Shown: positions 17,847 to 28,596, counted from the first letter of the stretch. The stretch is DNA of 64,000 bases from Proteiniborus sp. MB09-C3 (GCF_030263895.1 NZ_CP127161.1:1178001-1242000); one strand, 5' to 3'. Translations and numbers: made by a program. Notes: generated from the sequence alone by a model not told the origin.

Positions 17847-18202
17847 AAGCTATCTAATATCTGGAGAACCTGCTCCAATGTTTTAGGATTAGCAGCATTC
17901 TTAATTTCGATGGAAAATGAACTAGTTTTTATTACTGCACAGGTACCAGCCTCATCAGTATCTGTATTGTTCATTTCAGAAACTTTAACAGCTGCAAAAG
18001 AAGGTTGAACTACCTGCGGTTCTCTTGGTATCAATGCCAGGGACTCATTGCGAATCACCCTTAGCCAGTAATAGAATTGACTTGGTTTAATTCCATTTTC
18101 GCTACACCATTCTCGTACTGGCATACCACTATTTCTACATCTAGAGATAATTTCACGCCATTCCTGAACCTTAACCTGATGGCTTATAGATCTCATATCC
18201 AT
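17840..18202 (-). CDS. tnpA: IS66 accessory protein TnpA (HTH)
   Basis: The 120-residue product has the Tnp_8-type HTH: EWREIISRCRNSGMPVREWC followed by GIKPSQFYYWLRVIR. It is the first gene of the IS operon, and GGAGGGATCC lies upstream on the minus strand. TnpA binds DNA within the element and assists transposition. Confidence 0.93.
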   Translation of the reverse strand: MDMRSISHQVKVQEWREIISRCRNSGMPVREWCSENGIKPSQFYYWLRVIRNESLALIPREPQVVQPSFAAVKVSEMNNTDTDEAGTCAVIKTSSFSIEIKNAANPKTLEQVLQILDSLC

Positions 18203-18329
18203 ATGGATCCCTCCTTGAGACTTTTATAGTGTTTGTAACACTTGTAAACACTTTAAAAGTGTTCACAAGTTTACTTTATTATCTCATTTGGGGATTAGTT
18301 ATAAAATCCATCAATTATTATACGCTTAC

Positions 18330-18337
18330 CTTAAAAA
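18330..18337 (+). repeat. IS66 target-site duplication, right
   Basis: CTTAAAAA, identical to 15701-15708, directly after CGCTTAC. Confidence 0.93.
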
Positions 18338-20912
18338 AGTAGAGGAACAGTCTAAGAAAACAAACAATAGTTTATTTGGTTCTGATAGTAGACTTAATGT
18401 TTATAATACAAAGACTGATTCTGGTGCAAGTGGAGATGATTTTGATTACAGTAAGTTAATGACTTCTGCATTAGATGGTTTAAATGAGTTAGCTAAAGAG
18501 GCTAATGCTACTTATTTAGATAAACTTAAAAATAAATTTAATACAAGATTATCTGAAATAAAGCAATCAATAGACAAGTTTATTAAAGATATAACTGGTA
18601 GACCTGACTTTGATATTGGCTTTGATACTGATAAGTTTAAATCGTCACTTAAAGAAATGACGGAGTATACTGGAAAGTTTATAAAGAATACTGCTTCATT
18701 AATTGCTGAATTCACTTTAAAGATAGCAGATGATATAAACATAGGGAACATAGTAGTAAAAATCACAGAACTATTTGCTCAGTTAGCTAAGACTATAAAT
18801 ACAATAATTGAAGTATCTACACCTGGGTTAAGGAAGTTTTATGATATTGCACTTAAGCCAATCATAGAGGGGTTAGGAATAATACTTGCTGATAGGATTC
18901 AGTTCTTAAATGATAAGTTAAACGAACTTGGAAACTGGTTTACAAGTAATCAAGAAACAGTTACAAATTGGTTTGTAAACTTAGCTAATAAATTTAATGA
19001 ACTTAAAGGAATGTTAGCGTCAGCAATAACTGGAAAAGGGTTCGAATTGGTGGATGAAAATACCACTGGTATATTAAATCAGGTACTGAATATTATAAGA
19101 AGTCTATCAGAGGTAGGAAAGAAATTACTAACAGATGTAATAAAGCCATTACTACAGAGCTTTGGTGAATTTGCGAAGAACGAATTAATACCATGGCTTG
19201 CTGAAAAAATGAAAGAACTAAGTGATTGGGTAAATGCAAACAGTGATAAAATTGTAGAGTTTATTAAGTACGTAGCTAATGAAATTTGGAAACTAGTCAA
19301 ACTGATAACTGAAAAATTAGTACCTGTTATTGGATGGATTATTGAACACCCAAAAGCAATAAAAGCGGCACTTGTTGGGTTAATGGGATTAAAGATTATA
19401 TCTTGGATTGGAAACTTAGCACTCGGAGTATGGAAAGCTGTTGAGGCATTTCAAGGACTTAAAGGGGCAATTGGTGCAATCAGTGGAGCTAAAGGTGCTG
19501 GTGGACTATTAAGTGGAGCTAAGACCGCTATAGGTGGTGCAGGTAAGGCATTAGCTGGAGCAGCACCAATGTTAGCAGGGGTTGCTGGTCTTGGTATGGG
19601 TGTAGTTGATGCAGTTAAATCTGTAAATAGAACTGAAGAAATACTTGGAGATAATAAATTTACTTCTAAAATAACTGCTGGACTTAGTGGGTTCATTGGT
19701 GGTCAAGGTAGAGGTGTAACTGATGAGAATAGAACTACAGGACAAAAAGTCGGTGGTGTTTTAGGAAATACAGCTAAATGGGCTGGAATGGGAGCAGCTG
19801 TTGGTTCAATAATACCTGGTGTTGGAACTGCTGTTGGAGCAGCTGTAGGAGGTGCTGGAGGTTTAATTGGAGGACTTATTGGTGGAGATAACATAGCCAA
19901 TATGATTAAAAGCACTCAAACATTTATTAAAGACCAAATTAAGAAGATACCAGAGACAGTTAAAACAGTTACAAGTACAGTTGGAAATACATTCCAAAAT
20001 ATAGCTACTAAAGCACAAGATGGATTTACTAACATAACTACTAATGCACTTGAGAATTTTAAAAGCGTAGGAACTATTGTATTAGATGTATTCAATGGAA
20101 TTGGAACTAAGGCATTTGAAGTATTTAGTAATCTATCAAGTAAGTTCTTTGAAACTGTATCGAAAATAATAACTGGAGCATTAAAGTCATTTAATACGGT
20201 AACAAGTAGGATATCTGAAACATTATCAAATGTAGTAAAGAACATAATGAATACATTCTCAAGTATTGGAACTACAGCATTGAACGCTTTCAATAATATA
20301 GCTACAAGTGTATTAAATACATTCAGTAATATATCTTCTAAAGTATTTGAGACATTTAGTAATATAGCAAATAATGTAGTGAATATGTTCAGTAACATAG
20401 CTGATAATGTAGCTAAAACATTAAGAACTATAATTGATAAAATAGTCAATGTGTTCAGTGATATAAGAAATACTGCATTTAACTTTATAAAAGATACAGC
20501 AAGTAATTTTGTAGAGTCTGGTAAAACTAAGGTGAAGAGTGCAGCGAGTAAGTTTGGTATAACAAATGTTCCATTCTTAGCAAGCGGTGGTACAGTTAGA
20601 AGTGGTCAGTTGTTTGTTGCTAATGAGAATGGTAAATCTGAATTAATCGGTGACTTTGGTTTAGGTGGTACTTCTGTAGCTAACGGAGATCAGATTATGG
20701 AGGCCATGAAGACTGGTATATTTGAGGCTGTATATAATGCTATGGCTGAAATATATGGACAAGGCTTTGGCAATAAAGATGCTATCAGAGATATAATACT
20801 AAACCTTAATGGATTGAACATGGTAGATAAACACTCTATCAAGAAGATTGTAAGAGATGTGCTTATGCCAGAGATAAAGGCTAACAATAACGGCAAGGTT
20901 TACGGCTATTAA
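18338..20912 (+). pseudogene. Tape measure protein, 3' part (interrupted by IS66)
   Basis: The open frame resumes after the IS66 duplication and encodes 857 tape-measure residues. It contains a Gly/Ala-rich hydrophobic stretch (about 19440-19890) with membrane-type helices. A long run of roughly 11-residue repeats follows (about 19980-20480; variants of N-T-F-S-N-I-A/S-x-x-V), characteristic of tape measures. A Gly-rich C-terminal domain (FLASGGTVRSGQLFVANENG) closes it. Any start inside the IS (such as 18288) would be artificial. Confidence 0.88.
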
Positions 20913-20929
20913 ATAATCAATAATTATAA

Positions 20930-20970
20930 TAAAGACTATTAGGTGTAGAATCCTGATAGTCTTTATTTAT
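20930..20970 (+). terminator. Rho-independent terminator
   Basis: Arms TAAAGACTAT and ATAGTCTTTA enclose a 16-base loop and are followed by TTTAT. It lies directly after the tape-measure gene. Confidence 0.75.
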
Positions 20971-20987
20971 AGAAAGGAGGACATAAC

Positions 20988-21428
20988 ATGTCAATATATA
21001 CAAGACCTAAAAGTGGGGATTTTATGATTGATGGTGTGGTTATGCCAGACCCTCATATTTGGGATATTTATGACGTTGTACAAGTAAAAGATCCTGAAAG
21101 ATTACCTGGGAATGGTAAATTAATAGCTCCTTACTTTTGTTCAATTAAAGAGATTTATTGGAAATATAAATGGATGAGTCAAGCAGATTTCAAATTATTA
21201 TATAACACTTATATTAGAGGAACTATCAATAATAGAGATACTGAACATCTTTTAAAAACTAGGGATAATATATCAGAAGAAGACGTAATAACTGATGGTT
21301 ATAAAACAATTGAGGTAGTTGTATCTACTGATGGTCAATTTAAGCCTAAGCCATATATGATTAAAAATGGTGTAATTTATTATAAAGACATAGAAATAGT
21401 CTTTGTTGGTGTGGGTGGTGAAGAATAA
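20988..21428 (+). CDS. Distal tail-associated protein, DUF6711-like (146 aa)
   Basis: ATG 20988 has GAAAGGAGG. The sequence (RPKSGDFMIDGVVMPDPH, then Y-D-V-V-Q-V-K-D, and R-G-T-I-N-N) resembles DUF6711-type proteins found between the tape measure and baseplate genes of Firmicute siphophages. A distal-tail or tape-measure cap role is inferred. The gene overlaps the next by one base (TAATG), so expression is coupled. Confidence 0.6.
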   Translation: MSIYTRPKSGDFMIDGVVMPDPHIWDIYDVVQVKDPERLPGNGKLIAPYFCSIKEIYWKYKWMSQADFKLLYNTYIRGTINNRDTEHLLKTRDNISEEDVITDGYKTIEVVVSTDGQFKPKPYMIKNGVIYYKDIEIVFVGVGGEE

Positions 21429-22789
21429 TGAGTGTAGTACATTCGGTTAAGGTTGTAGTAAACATAAACTTTTCAGATGGAAGAACAAAAGAACTTATAT
21501 TAGATCAGACATCAAGTCAAAGTGTAGCTGGTGAGGTACTTACAAGATGTGAAATAAGCAGAAAGCTTAGTAAAGAAGACAATATGCCAGTTGGTAACGT
21601 ATGTGCGAATAACATTATAATTAAAATACTATCAGAAGGGGAACTAATACCTGATAATACTCAATCAATTTATTATGGATACATGGATAATACAGCAGTT
21701 CTAACAGTAACTATAACTGATGCATTAGGAAATATTGATTTTGGAGTTTATTTTGTTGACAGTTGGATTGGAACTGTTAGCAGTTCATCAGCTACTGAGG
21801 TATCAATAGATGCTTATGATATATTTTCTATAGTTGGTAAGGGGAAAACACTTGGTAATATGATGCCTTTAAATACTTTAACTAAAGACTATGTAATTAT
21901 GCTTATAGATGAACTTAATGAGGGTAGAGATGACAAGTATAAGATAAAGTATAGAACATCAGATTTAAACTTTGGGAAATATAGTAATATGCAATGTTGT
22001 GGTGGTATTGGTTCATCTACTTTATATGATGCCCTCAATACTATAAGTCAATGTACCTTAACAAATATTTTTATTGATAGAGATAATTATATTAAAACAA
22101 TTGATTGTTTAGATAGTAGCACTGTATCAGTTGGAGAATTAAGCGATTGTACTAATACATTTAAAGCAGAAACACAATCTGGAACATTAGTTAATTATGA
22201 TGACGTAAATGTTAAATATATAATGGCTAATTTATCAGAAATAGAAACACTCTTTGAACTTCAATCCACATACACTGATGGTGAGTATTTCAATATAGAT
22301 ACTGGTTGTAACTTGGAAAGAGTTGTAGATGTACAAGTTAGTGAGGAAGATGGAACTACTGAATTAGATGGTACGCTTAATTATCTCAAATATACAAGAG
22401 ATAAATTAGATATGCAAATAGATGATGTTGAAGTGGACAGGGATATTATTATTAAAATCAATGGAATTAAGGTAAATGAAATAACTAAAGAGACTGGTAT
22501 AGCTAAGACTTCTAACAATGAATTAAGTGTAAGCAATCCGATAATCAAACAAAACATGATAGGGGAATATAGAACAGATTTACTTACATTAATTAAAATG
22601 AAAAACAAGAGTTTATTAGTCAAAGGTTTTATTGACCCAAGGCTGAAGGTTGGAGATGTAGTTCATGTTGATGTAGAAAGAACTATTGGTATATCAGGAT
22701 ACTATAGGATTATAGAAGAAAACTGGGAGTTTGAGAGTACCTCTAACGGAACATTCATACTTTCTGAGATAACTACAGGGGGTGAGTAG
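21428..22789 (+). CDS. Tail hub / baseplate protein (453 aa)
   Basis: The protein is beta-rich. Residues 1-140 resemble the first domains of baseplate hub proteins, and the end (PRLKVGDVVHVDVE, GYYRIIEENWEFES) matches the closing strands of gp27/Tal-like hubs that receive the tail tube. Its place after the DUF6711-like gene supports this. No peptidase or lysozyme domain is visible. Confidence 0.6.
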   Translation: MSVVHSVKVVVNINFSDGRTKELILDQTSSQSVAGEVLTRCEISRKLSKEDNMPVGNVCANNIIIKILSEGELIPDNTQSIYYGYMDNTAVLTVTITDALGNIDFGVYFVDSWIGTVSSSSATEVSIDAYDIFSIVGKGKTLGNMMPLNTLTKDYVIMLIDELNEGRDDKYKIKYRTSDLNFGKYSNMQCCGGIGSSTLYDALNTISQCTLTNIFIDRDNYIKTIDCLDSSTVSVGELSDCTNTFKAETQSGTLVNYDDVNVKYIMANLSEIETLFELQSTYTDGEYFNIDTGCNLERVVDVQVSEEDGTTELDGTLNYLKYTRDKLDMQIDDVEVDRDIIIKINGIKVNEITKETGIAKTSNNELSVSNPIIKQNMIGEYRTDLLTLIKMKNKSLLVKGFIDPRLKVGDVVHVDVERTIGISGYYRIIEENWEFESTSNGTFILSEITTGGE

Positions 22790-22790
22790 A

Positions 22791-23474
22791 ATGGCAGAGT
22801 ATAGTGTAAAAGCACTTAATAAAATTAGTACAGATACAATAGTACAGCAGAGCAATGTTATTGAGCAAGGAGCTAATGGATTAAAATTAGGTTCTAAAGG
22901 ATATGCTGTATTTTTATATACGTATGACAAGGTTAAAAAATTCTTACAAACTAATACTCTTAAAATCTACTACAATATTAGTAGTTTGTCTGGGGTAGAT
23001 CAATATAAAACTATATGTAAGATTAAATTAACTATACAGTATTATGATGAAACAAAGGATGCAAATGGAGAAACAATAGGACTTGTAGAGGGGACTACTT
23101 CTACTTACACAGTTTACCCAGTTTATAGTAACCAAGCAAATGGATATATAGGTGATAGCATTGTAGCTATTAGAAACCAGCCTATCAAAAGTCTTAAGTT
23201 AGAAATATATAATAACACTGCCAATCAAATAGATATAAGAAATGTACAATTATATCCAGAGAATACTGTTAAAAGAGCAATTGAAGATATGGGTGTAACG
23301 ATTACATTAGAGAATGTTGAGATGTACGATGATGGAATGACTTGTAACTTTACAGGTGGTGGAAGGCTTGATTTATGGTTTATAGGAGAACAGGAAGATA
23401 ACCCAAGAGCAATAGATGTTAATCATACAAGACTTGTGACAATAGTGAAAATACCAGGTACTAAGCCAATTTAG
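22791..23474 (+). CDS. Hypothetical tail/baseplate protein (227 aa)
   Basis: ATG 22791 (GGGGGTGAG upstream) is better placed than the earlier frame start at 22782. The protein has many Asn, Thr and Tyr residues and alternating beta strands (LKLEIYNNTANQIDIRNVQL), as do baseplate or fibre-attachment proteins. It lies in the middle of the distal-tail cluster with gaps of 1-16 bases. No specific family is recognised. Confidence 0.55.
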   Translation: MAEYSVKALNKISTDTIVQQSNVIEQGANGLKLGSKGYAVFLYTYDKVKKFLQTNTLKIYYNISSLSGVDQYKTICKIKLTIQYYDETKDANGETIGLVEGTTSTYTVYPVYSNQANGYIGDSIVAIRNQPIKSLKLEIYNNTANQIDIRNVQLYPENTVKRAIEDMGVTITLENVEMYDDGMTCNFTGGGRLDLWFIGEQEDNPRAIDVNHTRLVTIVKIPGTKPI

Positions 23475-23490
23475 GAGGGGGTGATAATTC

Positions 23491-25869
23491 ATGAGTATAA
23501 ATATGACTAACGATGAATTATTCCTTCTTGGTATGGCTATTACAGGTGGAAAACAGATATTTGATGGTGAAAGCAATTCTAATAAACGAATGACTAATAC
23601 TGTATTAGATGAGCAAGTGGAGGTTGAAACTTCTACTACCAATCCAATGTATGATGACACTGGAGAACTAATAAACAAGCCAATTAAGGTTAATTTTACA
23701 GATGACCAATTAAATAATTTAATATCTGGAATGATTACAGGATTAGCATATAAGAACAATGAATTCAATATGAAGATGACTATGGATAGGATATATTCAG
23801 ACAAAGATGCTACTATAGGACTTGGTATTGGAGATTATATATTTGGGGAAGATGAACAAGTTACTTATATAATGCTACCTGTATTTGTTCACCATGTAAA
23901 CATAAACTGGCATGGGTTTACTTGTAGAATTAAATACGATTATAACAGGTGTAGAGTAACTGAACTAATACCAGCTGACTTTGGAACTGTTGGTATGTAT
24001 ATAGAAGACAATCCAGATATATTATATAGCTTACAAACAAATGGTGAGGTTTATTGTCAAGGAAGACTGAATACTACGGAGTTTACAGAGGACAAGATAT
24101 TGTTCTATATGAGAGTAAGGATGATAGACTACTCACTTAAGAACAATCCAATAGATTTTAATTTTGTAAACCCTAAAGTATATGATGACTTTGATTATAC
24201 TACTTTATTAACGCATGGAGACCAAGGGTTTAATGAGGAATTCTTTGTAACTCCACTTAATAACATAGGCGGTATGATTTTATTAGAAGGTGAAGAGGAA
24301 GAACCACCAGCATCATCAATAACAGAGGGTGAAAAGTTTCAAACTAAAGCTTCACCCACTGGTATATTTTTAAATAGAGTTAAGACAGCACCTGGTGAAA
24401 TTGGTGTTATGCCAATAATGACAAATAGCAGAGCAGAGGAAAACTTTCCATATAAGAGTTTTCATGTAAGAATACGTGTGGATACATTAGGTTTAATGTC
24501 GTTTATAGGTGTTCATCGTATGGATGGGTGGGCAATAACAAGTAGCATTGAGCCAGTAGAGGGTACAAGCTCATGGTTAATAAATATACATGGTAGACGT
24601 GGAATGTCAGCTATAGATAGTGCGACACCTTGTTATATTCAATATGCAATATCAGAATTAGCAGGTGAATATGAAATTAGATTTATAAATGAATATAGTC
24701 AGCTTAGTAATGATGACTTAACAAGGAATGATATAATACATGGAAATGGTGTTGTATTCTATTCTGTTGGTGAATATGAACCAGATAATGACTTTGATTG
24801 TGGGTCAATAACAGGTAGTGGGGCTGTATATTCTCCATCTGGTGGAGGGATTGGGTTTATAGAGTTTAATGGTGCTCCTCCAATACCAGTATGGATACCA
24901 GAAGAAGGTGAGTTATACTTCCACATACCAATAATATTACCTGAAGATGAGGCAAGTGAGGCAGAGCTTGTATTAAAAACTAACAAGTATGTACTTATAA
25001 AGACAGGCTTTAAATACAGTATATATCTATCAAGACTTGCAAATAACGTTGTGTTTAGTTTTATGAGGTCAGCTGGTGTAGTTTTAAGACTTCTAAATAA
25101 TTATAATTATGAAGTCATTGAAAGAGAAGGAGACAAGGTAGTATCAATAGGTAATAAAGCTAATATCACGAGTGGTTATATTGATGAACTTAGAACAGTG
25201 GAAACTGATTATTTAGAAGATGAATTAAAAGTAAGTTTATCTAGTGGATACAATAATATGTTAAAAAACATTGAAACAAAACTAAGTAATTTAGAGATAA
25301 AACTTAGAGTTATGTCTGGTTACACTTATAGTTTTGAGGGTGAAGAAGTAATAGAAGATGTATACATTACTCAAGGAGCTAAACTGAAATTATTTACAGA
25401 TTATAGTAAAACATTAGTAGAAATAAATACAGATAAGCCTATGAAAAGTACATCAAGAATGAGTTCTGGGTTTGAAAGTATAATTAGAACAATAGAAACT
25501 GGACAAACATTAATTGGAACTAAGTTAAATGTTTTAAGTGGCTATAATTATAAAACAAGTACAATAGAAACTAAATGTTTATCTGCTGGGATAAGAGCTA
25601 AAGTTTCAAGTGGGTACACATTTAATAAGGAAGGTATTGACTTTGAAGAATTCTTATATAACATTACTGGTTCAGAAGTTAACTTAAATGTAAATTATGA
25701 TAGTAACCTTAGGTCAATAGTGACAGATGATGAGTTAGATGGAAACACTTCAAAAATGAGTACAGGCTATAAATATGATACACGTAACATAGTAACTGAA
25801 ACAATTGTAGCCATGTCAAAAGCAAGTATTTTAAATGGTTATAATTATATTTTAGAGGAGGTAATTTAG
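23491..25869 (+). CDS. Tail fibre-like protein with C-terminal tandem repeats (792 aa)
   Basis: TAGGAGGGGGTG precedes ATG 23491. Residues 1-500 form a large beta-rich region. Residues about 540-792 contain about ten degenerate units of 20-30 residues built on S-G-Y-x-Y/N and I-E-T (TSGYIDELRTVETD, SSGYNNMLKNIETK, LSGYNYKTSTIETK and others). Repeats of this type usually make extended, surface-exposed fibres and can vary in number. Receptor binding or a baseplate upper protein role is inferred from position and architecture. Confidence 0.6.
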   Translation: MSINMTNDELFLLGMAITGGKQIFDGESNSNKRMTNTVLDEQVEVETSTTNPMYDDTGELINKPIKVNFTDDQLNNLISGMITGLAYKNNEFNMKMTMDRIYSDKDATIGLGIGDYIFGEDEQVTYIMLPVFVHHVNINWHGFTCRIKYDYNRCRVTELIPADFGTVGMYIEDNPDILYSLQTNGEVYCQGRLNTTEFTEDKILFYMRVRMIDYSLKNNPIDFNFVNPKVYDDFDYTTLLTHGDQGFNEEFFVTPLNNIGGMILLEGEEEEPPASSITEGEKFQTKASPTGIFLNRVKTAPGEIGVMPIMTNSRAEENFPYKSFHVRIRVDTLGLMSFIGVHRMDGWAITSSIEPVEGTSSWLINIHGRRGMSAIDSATPCYIQYAISELAGEYEIRFINEYSQLSNDDLTRNDIIHGNGVVFYSVGEYEPDNDFDCGSITGSGAVYSPSGGGIGFIEFNGAPPIPVWIPEEGELYFHIPIILPEDEASEAELVLKTNKYVLIKTGFKYSIYLSRLANNVVFSFMRSAGVVLRLLNNYNYEVIEREGDKVVSIGNKANITSGYIDELRTVETDYLEDELKVSLSSGYNNMLKNIETKLSNLEIKLRVMSGYTYSFEGEEVIEDVYITQGAKLKLFTDYSKTLVEINTDKPMKSTSRMSSGFESIIRTIETGQTLIGTKLNVLSGYNYKTSTIETKCLSAGIRAKVSSGYTFNKEGIDFEEFLYNITGSEVNLNVNYDSNLRSIVTDDELDGNTSKMSTGYKYDTRNIVTETIVAMSKASILNGYNYILEEVI

Positions 25870-25871
25870 AT

Positions 25872-27452
25872 ATGAGAGACATTAAAATGAAAGGCGTTTA
25901 TAAGTATAGACTTGAGAATGCAGATGGTTCGGTCGCATCTGAAGGAGTAATCGAAAACTGCTTAAGTAATGCTAACATAGGATTACTTATGAGTACTTGG
26001 GGAGATATGTCACTTGGTGAGTTGGATTCAGTATTATTTGGTAAGAAACAGTACACAGGATTTGATAAACAAACTAATATAACTGGTACTGGTAGTCATA
26101 CAAGAGATGTGAAGAAAACTAATTGTAATACATTACTACTATTAAATATGCCTTTAGAGGATTCAGATGTAGTACCAAGTACACCAATGTTAAACATATA
26201 TGACCATGTAAATGGTAAATTTGATGATACAAAGGTACTTGGAATTGGAACTACAAATAAAGCTGTTGATAACTCTAATACTCAAATAGGTATACTTATG
26301 AATGATAAGACTGGTACATTTGAGAATAAGCCTGAAGAGTTTATTAGTGATATGAACTCAAGATGTATATGTACTTGGTTCTTTGACGAGGACAAGGCAG
26401 TTGGAAATATAAATAAGATGGCACTTGTAAATGGAATAGATATAGCTAATGCTGGTGGAGCATGGACTTGTATATCAAGAAGTAACACACAGACTAACCA
26501 TCTACCACCTAATGTACCAAACGTAACAGGTGAAAATGAAATACTTGTAGCCAATGAATACACAGGTGTTTTATACTATAAGATTAACTTTGTAACTAAA
26601 AAGATTACAAACATAACAGCTGTTCCAATTGGTATAGATACAATATTATCAAATAATTATCTTAATATAATTAATTACGATAACATTGTAGTTGGTATAA
26701 AGGATTATAGAAATGCGGATATTTGGGAAATAGATAATATTACTGGTGAGGCAATACTAATTAAAACAGTATCTTTAGCATATAACAATAATTATAATGG
26801 TAGTATTATTGGACTGTATCAAGATAATGACTTTATATACGCTACAGTATCAACTACAAATAGTACTGACCATTCAAGTTATTACTCACGTTTGACTAAA
26901 ATAGCAAAATCAAACTATGCGGTTATTAACAGTAATACAATAGATTCTGTTGGTAATCTACCAAAGGTAATTACAGATGATGCAGGTTATAAATGTAGGC
27001 TAATTATAAATCAAGTATCAAACGGTAAGTACGCTGTAAGTAATGGTATGACAGGACTAACATATATTTGTACAGACCTATTGGATATAGCTGGAACTAC
27101 TGTGGGAACAATGTATGTTGGAACAAATAACGATACGGGCACAAGTGGGATGGCATTAAATAGTTATTTCTTCGTAGTAGATGGTGTTGAATATTGTTTA
27201 AGCAGGATGTTAAGAAATAAATATACTAGAAACTATCAATCTAGAAACAGCTACAAGATTTATGATGATAACACAAATGATTCTGCCTTTACTAACTTGG
27301 AAGTATCAAGAGACGTGCTTTGGCTCTCAAGAGTACAAGACCATCAGCATTGGTTAAGCTTCGGAGATGATGGTAATGATCCAATACCAAAAGCAGATAA
27401 TCAGAAGTTATATGTAAGTTACTATATAAAAGCAGATGGTAGCGATATATAA
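25872..27452 (+). CDS. Distal tail / receptor-binding candidate (526 aa)
   Basis: GAGGAGG precedes ATG 25872, two bases after the previous stop. The protein is rich in Asn, Thr and Gly, without membrane segments. Residues about 225-430 contain alternating strands (ILVANEYTGVLYYKINF, NIVVGIKDYRNADIWEI) like a beta-propeller or lectin-type domain. Being the last large structural gene before the lysis region, it is a reasonable receptor-binding protein. No family is recognised. Confidence 0.55.
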   Translation: MRDIKMKGVYKYRLENADGSVASEGVIENCLSNANIGLLMSTWGDMSLGELDSVLFGKKQYTGFDKQTNITGTGSHTRDVKKTNCNTLLLLNMPLEDSDVVPSTPMLNIYDHVNGKFDDTKVLGIGTTNKAVDNSNTQIGILMNDKTGTFENKPEEFISDMNSRCICTWFFDEDKAVGNINKMALVNGIDIANAGGAWTCISRSNTQTNHLPPNVPNVTGENEILVANEYTGVLYYKINFVTKKITNITAVPIGIDTILSNNYLNIINYDNIVVGIKDYRNADIWEIDNITGEAILIKTVSLAYNNNYNGSIIGLYQDNDFIYATVSTTNSTDHSSYYSRLTKIAKSNYAVINSNTIDSVGNLPKVITDDAGYKCRLIINQVSNGKYAVSNGMTGLTYICTDLLDIAGTTVGTMYVGTNNDTGTSGMALNSYFFVVDGVEYCLSRMLRNKYTRNYQSRNSYKIYDDNTNDSAFTNLEVSRDVLWLSRVQDHQHWLSFGDDGNDPIPKADNQKLYVSYYIKADGSDI

Positions 27453-27533
27453 AGAACATATAAAATTAAAGTGTCTATAAGTTGGTATTGAAAAAAATTA
27501 ATAAAAAATTAGGTAGTAAGTACCTATATTAAG

Positions 27534-27579
27534 AGGGTATACAGTGGGTGATTTTTAGCTGTATACCCTTTCTATTTTT
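27534..27579 (+). terminator. Rho-independent terminator ending the tail operon
   Basis: Perfect 11-base stem (AGGGTATACAG / CTGTATACCCT) with a 14-base loop and a T-rich tail. The rest of the gap 27453-27738 contains no gene. Confidence 0.85.
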
Positions 27580-27738
27580 CAGTGGTACAGTGGGTGCATT
27601 TTCAACTTCCAGAAAAAAGTTAATATAGGTGTGAGTAAATGGAGGAAAGGTAAAATTTAGGTAATAGCAATTGAAAAAAGAGTAAGCAGTTGATATACTT
27701 TATATAAGAAAAATACTTATATGGAGTGTATAATACAT

Positions 27739-28119
27739 ATGGATAATAAGAATATAATGAAATTAAATATGGTACAGAATGTAAATGCCGTATACTTGGA
27801 AGATAGCGGAAGGATAATCGAGTTTATCGGTGATGAAATAAAATATTCTACAAAAGAAGATGAGGTTAGGTCTATAAATATATATTATAGAGATGCTGAT
27901 ATTAAACAAGACATTGAAAAACTACTAAACATTAAAAATGATGATATAAGAAATAAGTATGGCTTTGTTGAGGTATTTTTACATGGAGAAATTTATCATA
28001 ACACTAATGTATATAAAATATACAGTATAACAATTAGTGAAGATGATATGGATGATAATTTTAATGACGTAGATATTTTAATTTTCAGGCTTCATGATGA
28101 TGGTGCTTACACAGATTAA
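27739..28119 (+). CDS. Hypothetical prophage protein (126 aa)
   Basis: The open frame begins at ATG 27721; ATG 27739 is a possible alternative with GGAG 12 bases upstream, so the start is uncertain. The product is acidic and soluble, with a pattern of beta strands then helices (SGRIIEFIGDEIKYS, IKQDIEKLLNIK). It stands alone between two terminators. No family is recognised. Confidence 0.5.
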   Translation: MDNKNIMKLNMVQNVNAVYLEDSGRIIEFIGDEIKYSTKEDEVRSINIYYRDADIKQDIEKLLNIKNDDIRNKYGFVEVFLHGEIYHNTNVYKIYSITISEDDMDDNFNDVDILIFRLHDDGAYTD

Positions 28120-28152
28120 TCGTATGAAATGAATAGAACATAAATAACAAAC

Positions 28153-28190
28153 ACCCACTGATTTGGTAAACAAGTCAGTGGGTTTTATTA
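28153..28190 (+). terminator. Rho-independent terminator
   Basis: Perfect 13-base stem (ACCCACTGATTTG / CAAGTCAGTGGGT, one wobble) with a 5-base loop and TTTTATTA. Confidence 0.85.
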
Positions 28191-28252
28191 TACTAGGATA
28201 TAAACGTTGAATGTATATAGAAGTAAATATAAAAATTTAGGAGGTAATTGAA

Positions 28253-28576
28253 ATGATATCAATTAAATTAAACGGTAAGGAACTAAAGCACGTTAAAGAA
28301 GTAGTAATGGAACCAGGTGAGATAACAATAAAGCAGCATAGAACTAATAAAGAAACAGGTAGAGTAATAGCGGGTGGACAAGAAGTAACAAAAATACATT
28401 ACGAGTTCAAAGGTGAAGATAATATTGAACTTAATATGGAAATAAAAAGCGGAGATATAAATAATCAAACTGAACATAATCTTAATTTCAACAATGGAAT
28501 AATTACTGTGAATACTGATAGTTTGAGACAGTTAGCAGCTGATATAGCAAAAGAACTTGAAATGAATAATTATTAG
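28253..28576 (+). CDS. Hypothetical prophage protein (107 aa)
   Basis: TAGGAGGTA precedes ATG 28253 at good spacing. The protein has short beta strands (ISIKLNGKELKHVKEVVM) then a helical C-terminus (LRQLAADIAKELEM). No domain is recognised. It opens a run of small genes between the tail operon and the lysis gene, each with a consensus ribosome-binding site. Confidence 0.55.
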   Translation: MISIKLNGKELKHVKEVVMEPGEITIKQHRTNKETGRVIAGGQEVTKIHYEFKGEDNIELNMEIKSGDINNQTEHNLNFNNGIITVNTDSLRQLAADIAKELEMNNY

Positions 28577-28596
28577 AAATAACAAATAAGGTTCAT

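Larger units (their letters stand above)
15709..18329 (-). mobile_element. IS66-family insertion sequence (2621 bp)
   Basis: The element begins with GTAAGCG and ends with CGCTTAC, the canonical IS66 termini. The inverted repeats extend inwards with mismatches (GTAAGCGATCAATAATCGATG versus GTAAGCGTATAATAATTGATG). Identical 8-bp duplications flank it. It carries tnpA, tnpB and tnpC on the minus strand, opposite to the prophage tape-measure gene it splits. tnpC is frameshifted, so this copy probably cannot move by itself. Confidence 0.95.

Noticed and set aside
19916-20449. 177-codon minus-strand frame inside the tape-measure gene
   Set aside because: It is a shadow of the repeated tape-measure codons; the forward frame is clearly coding.
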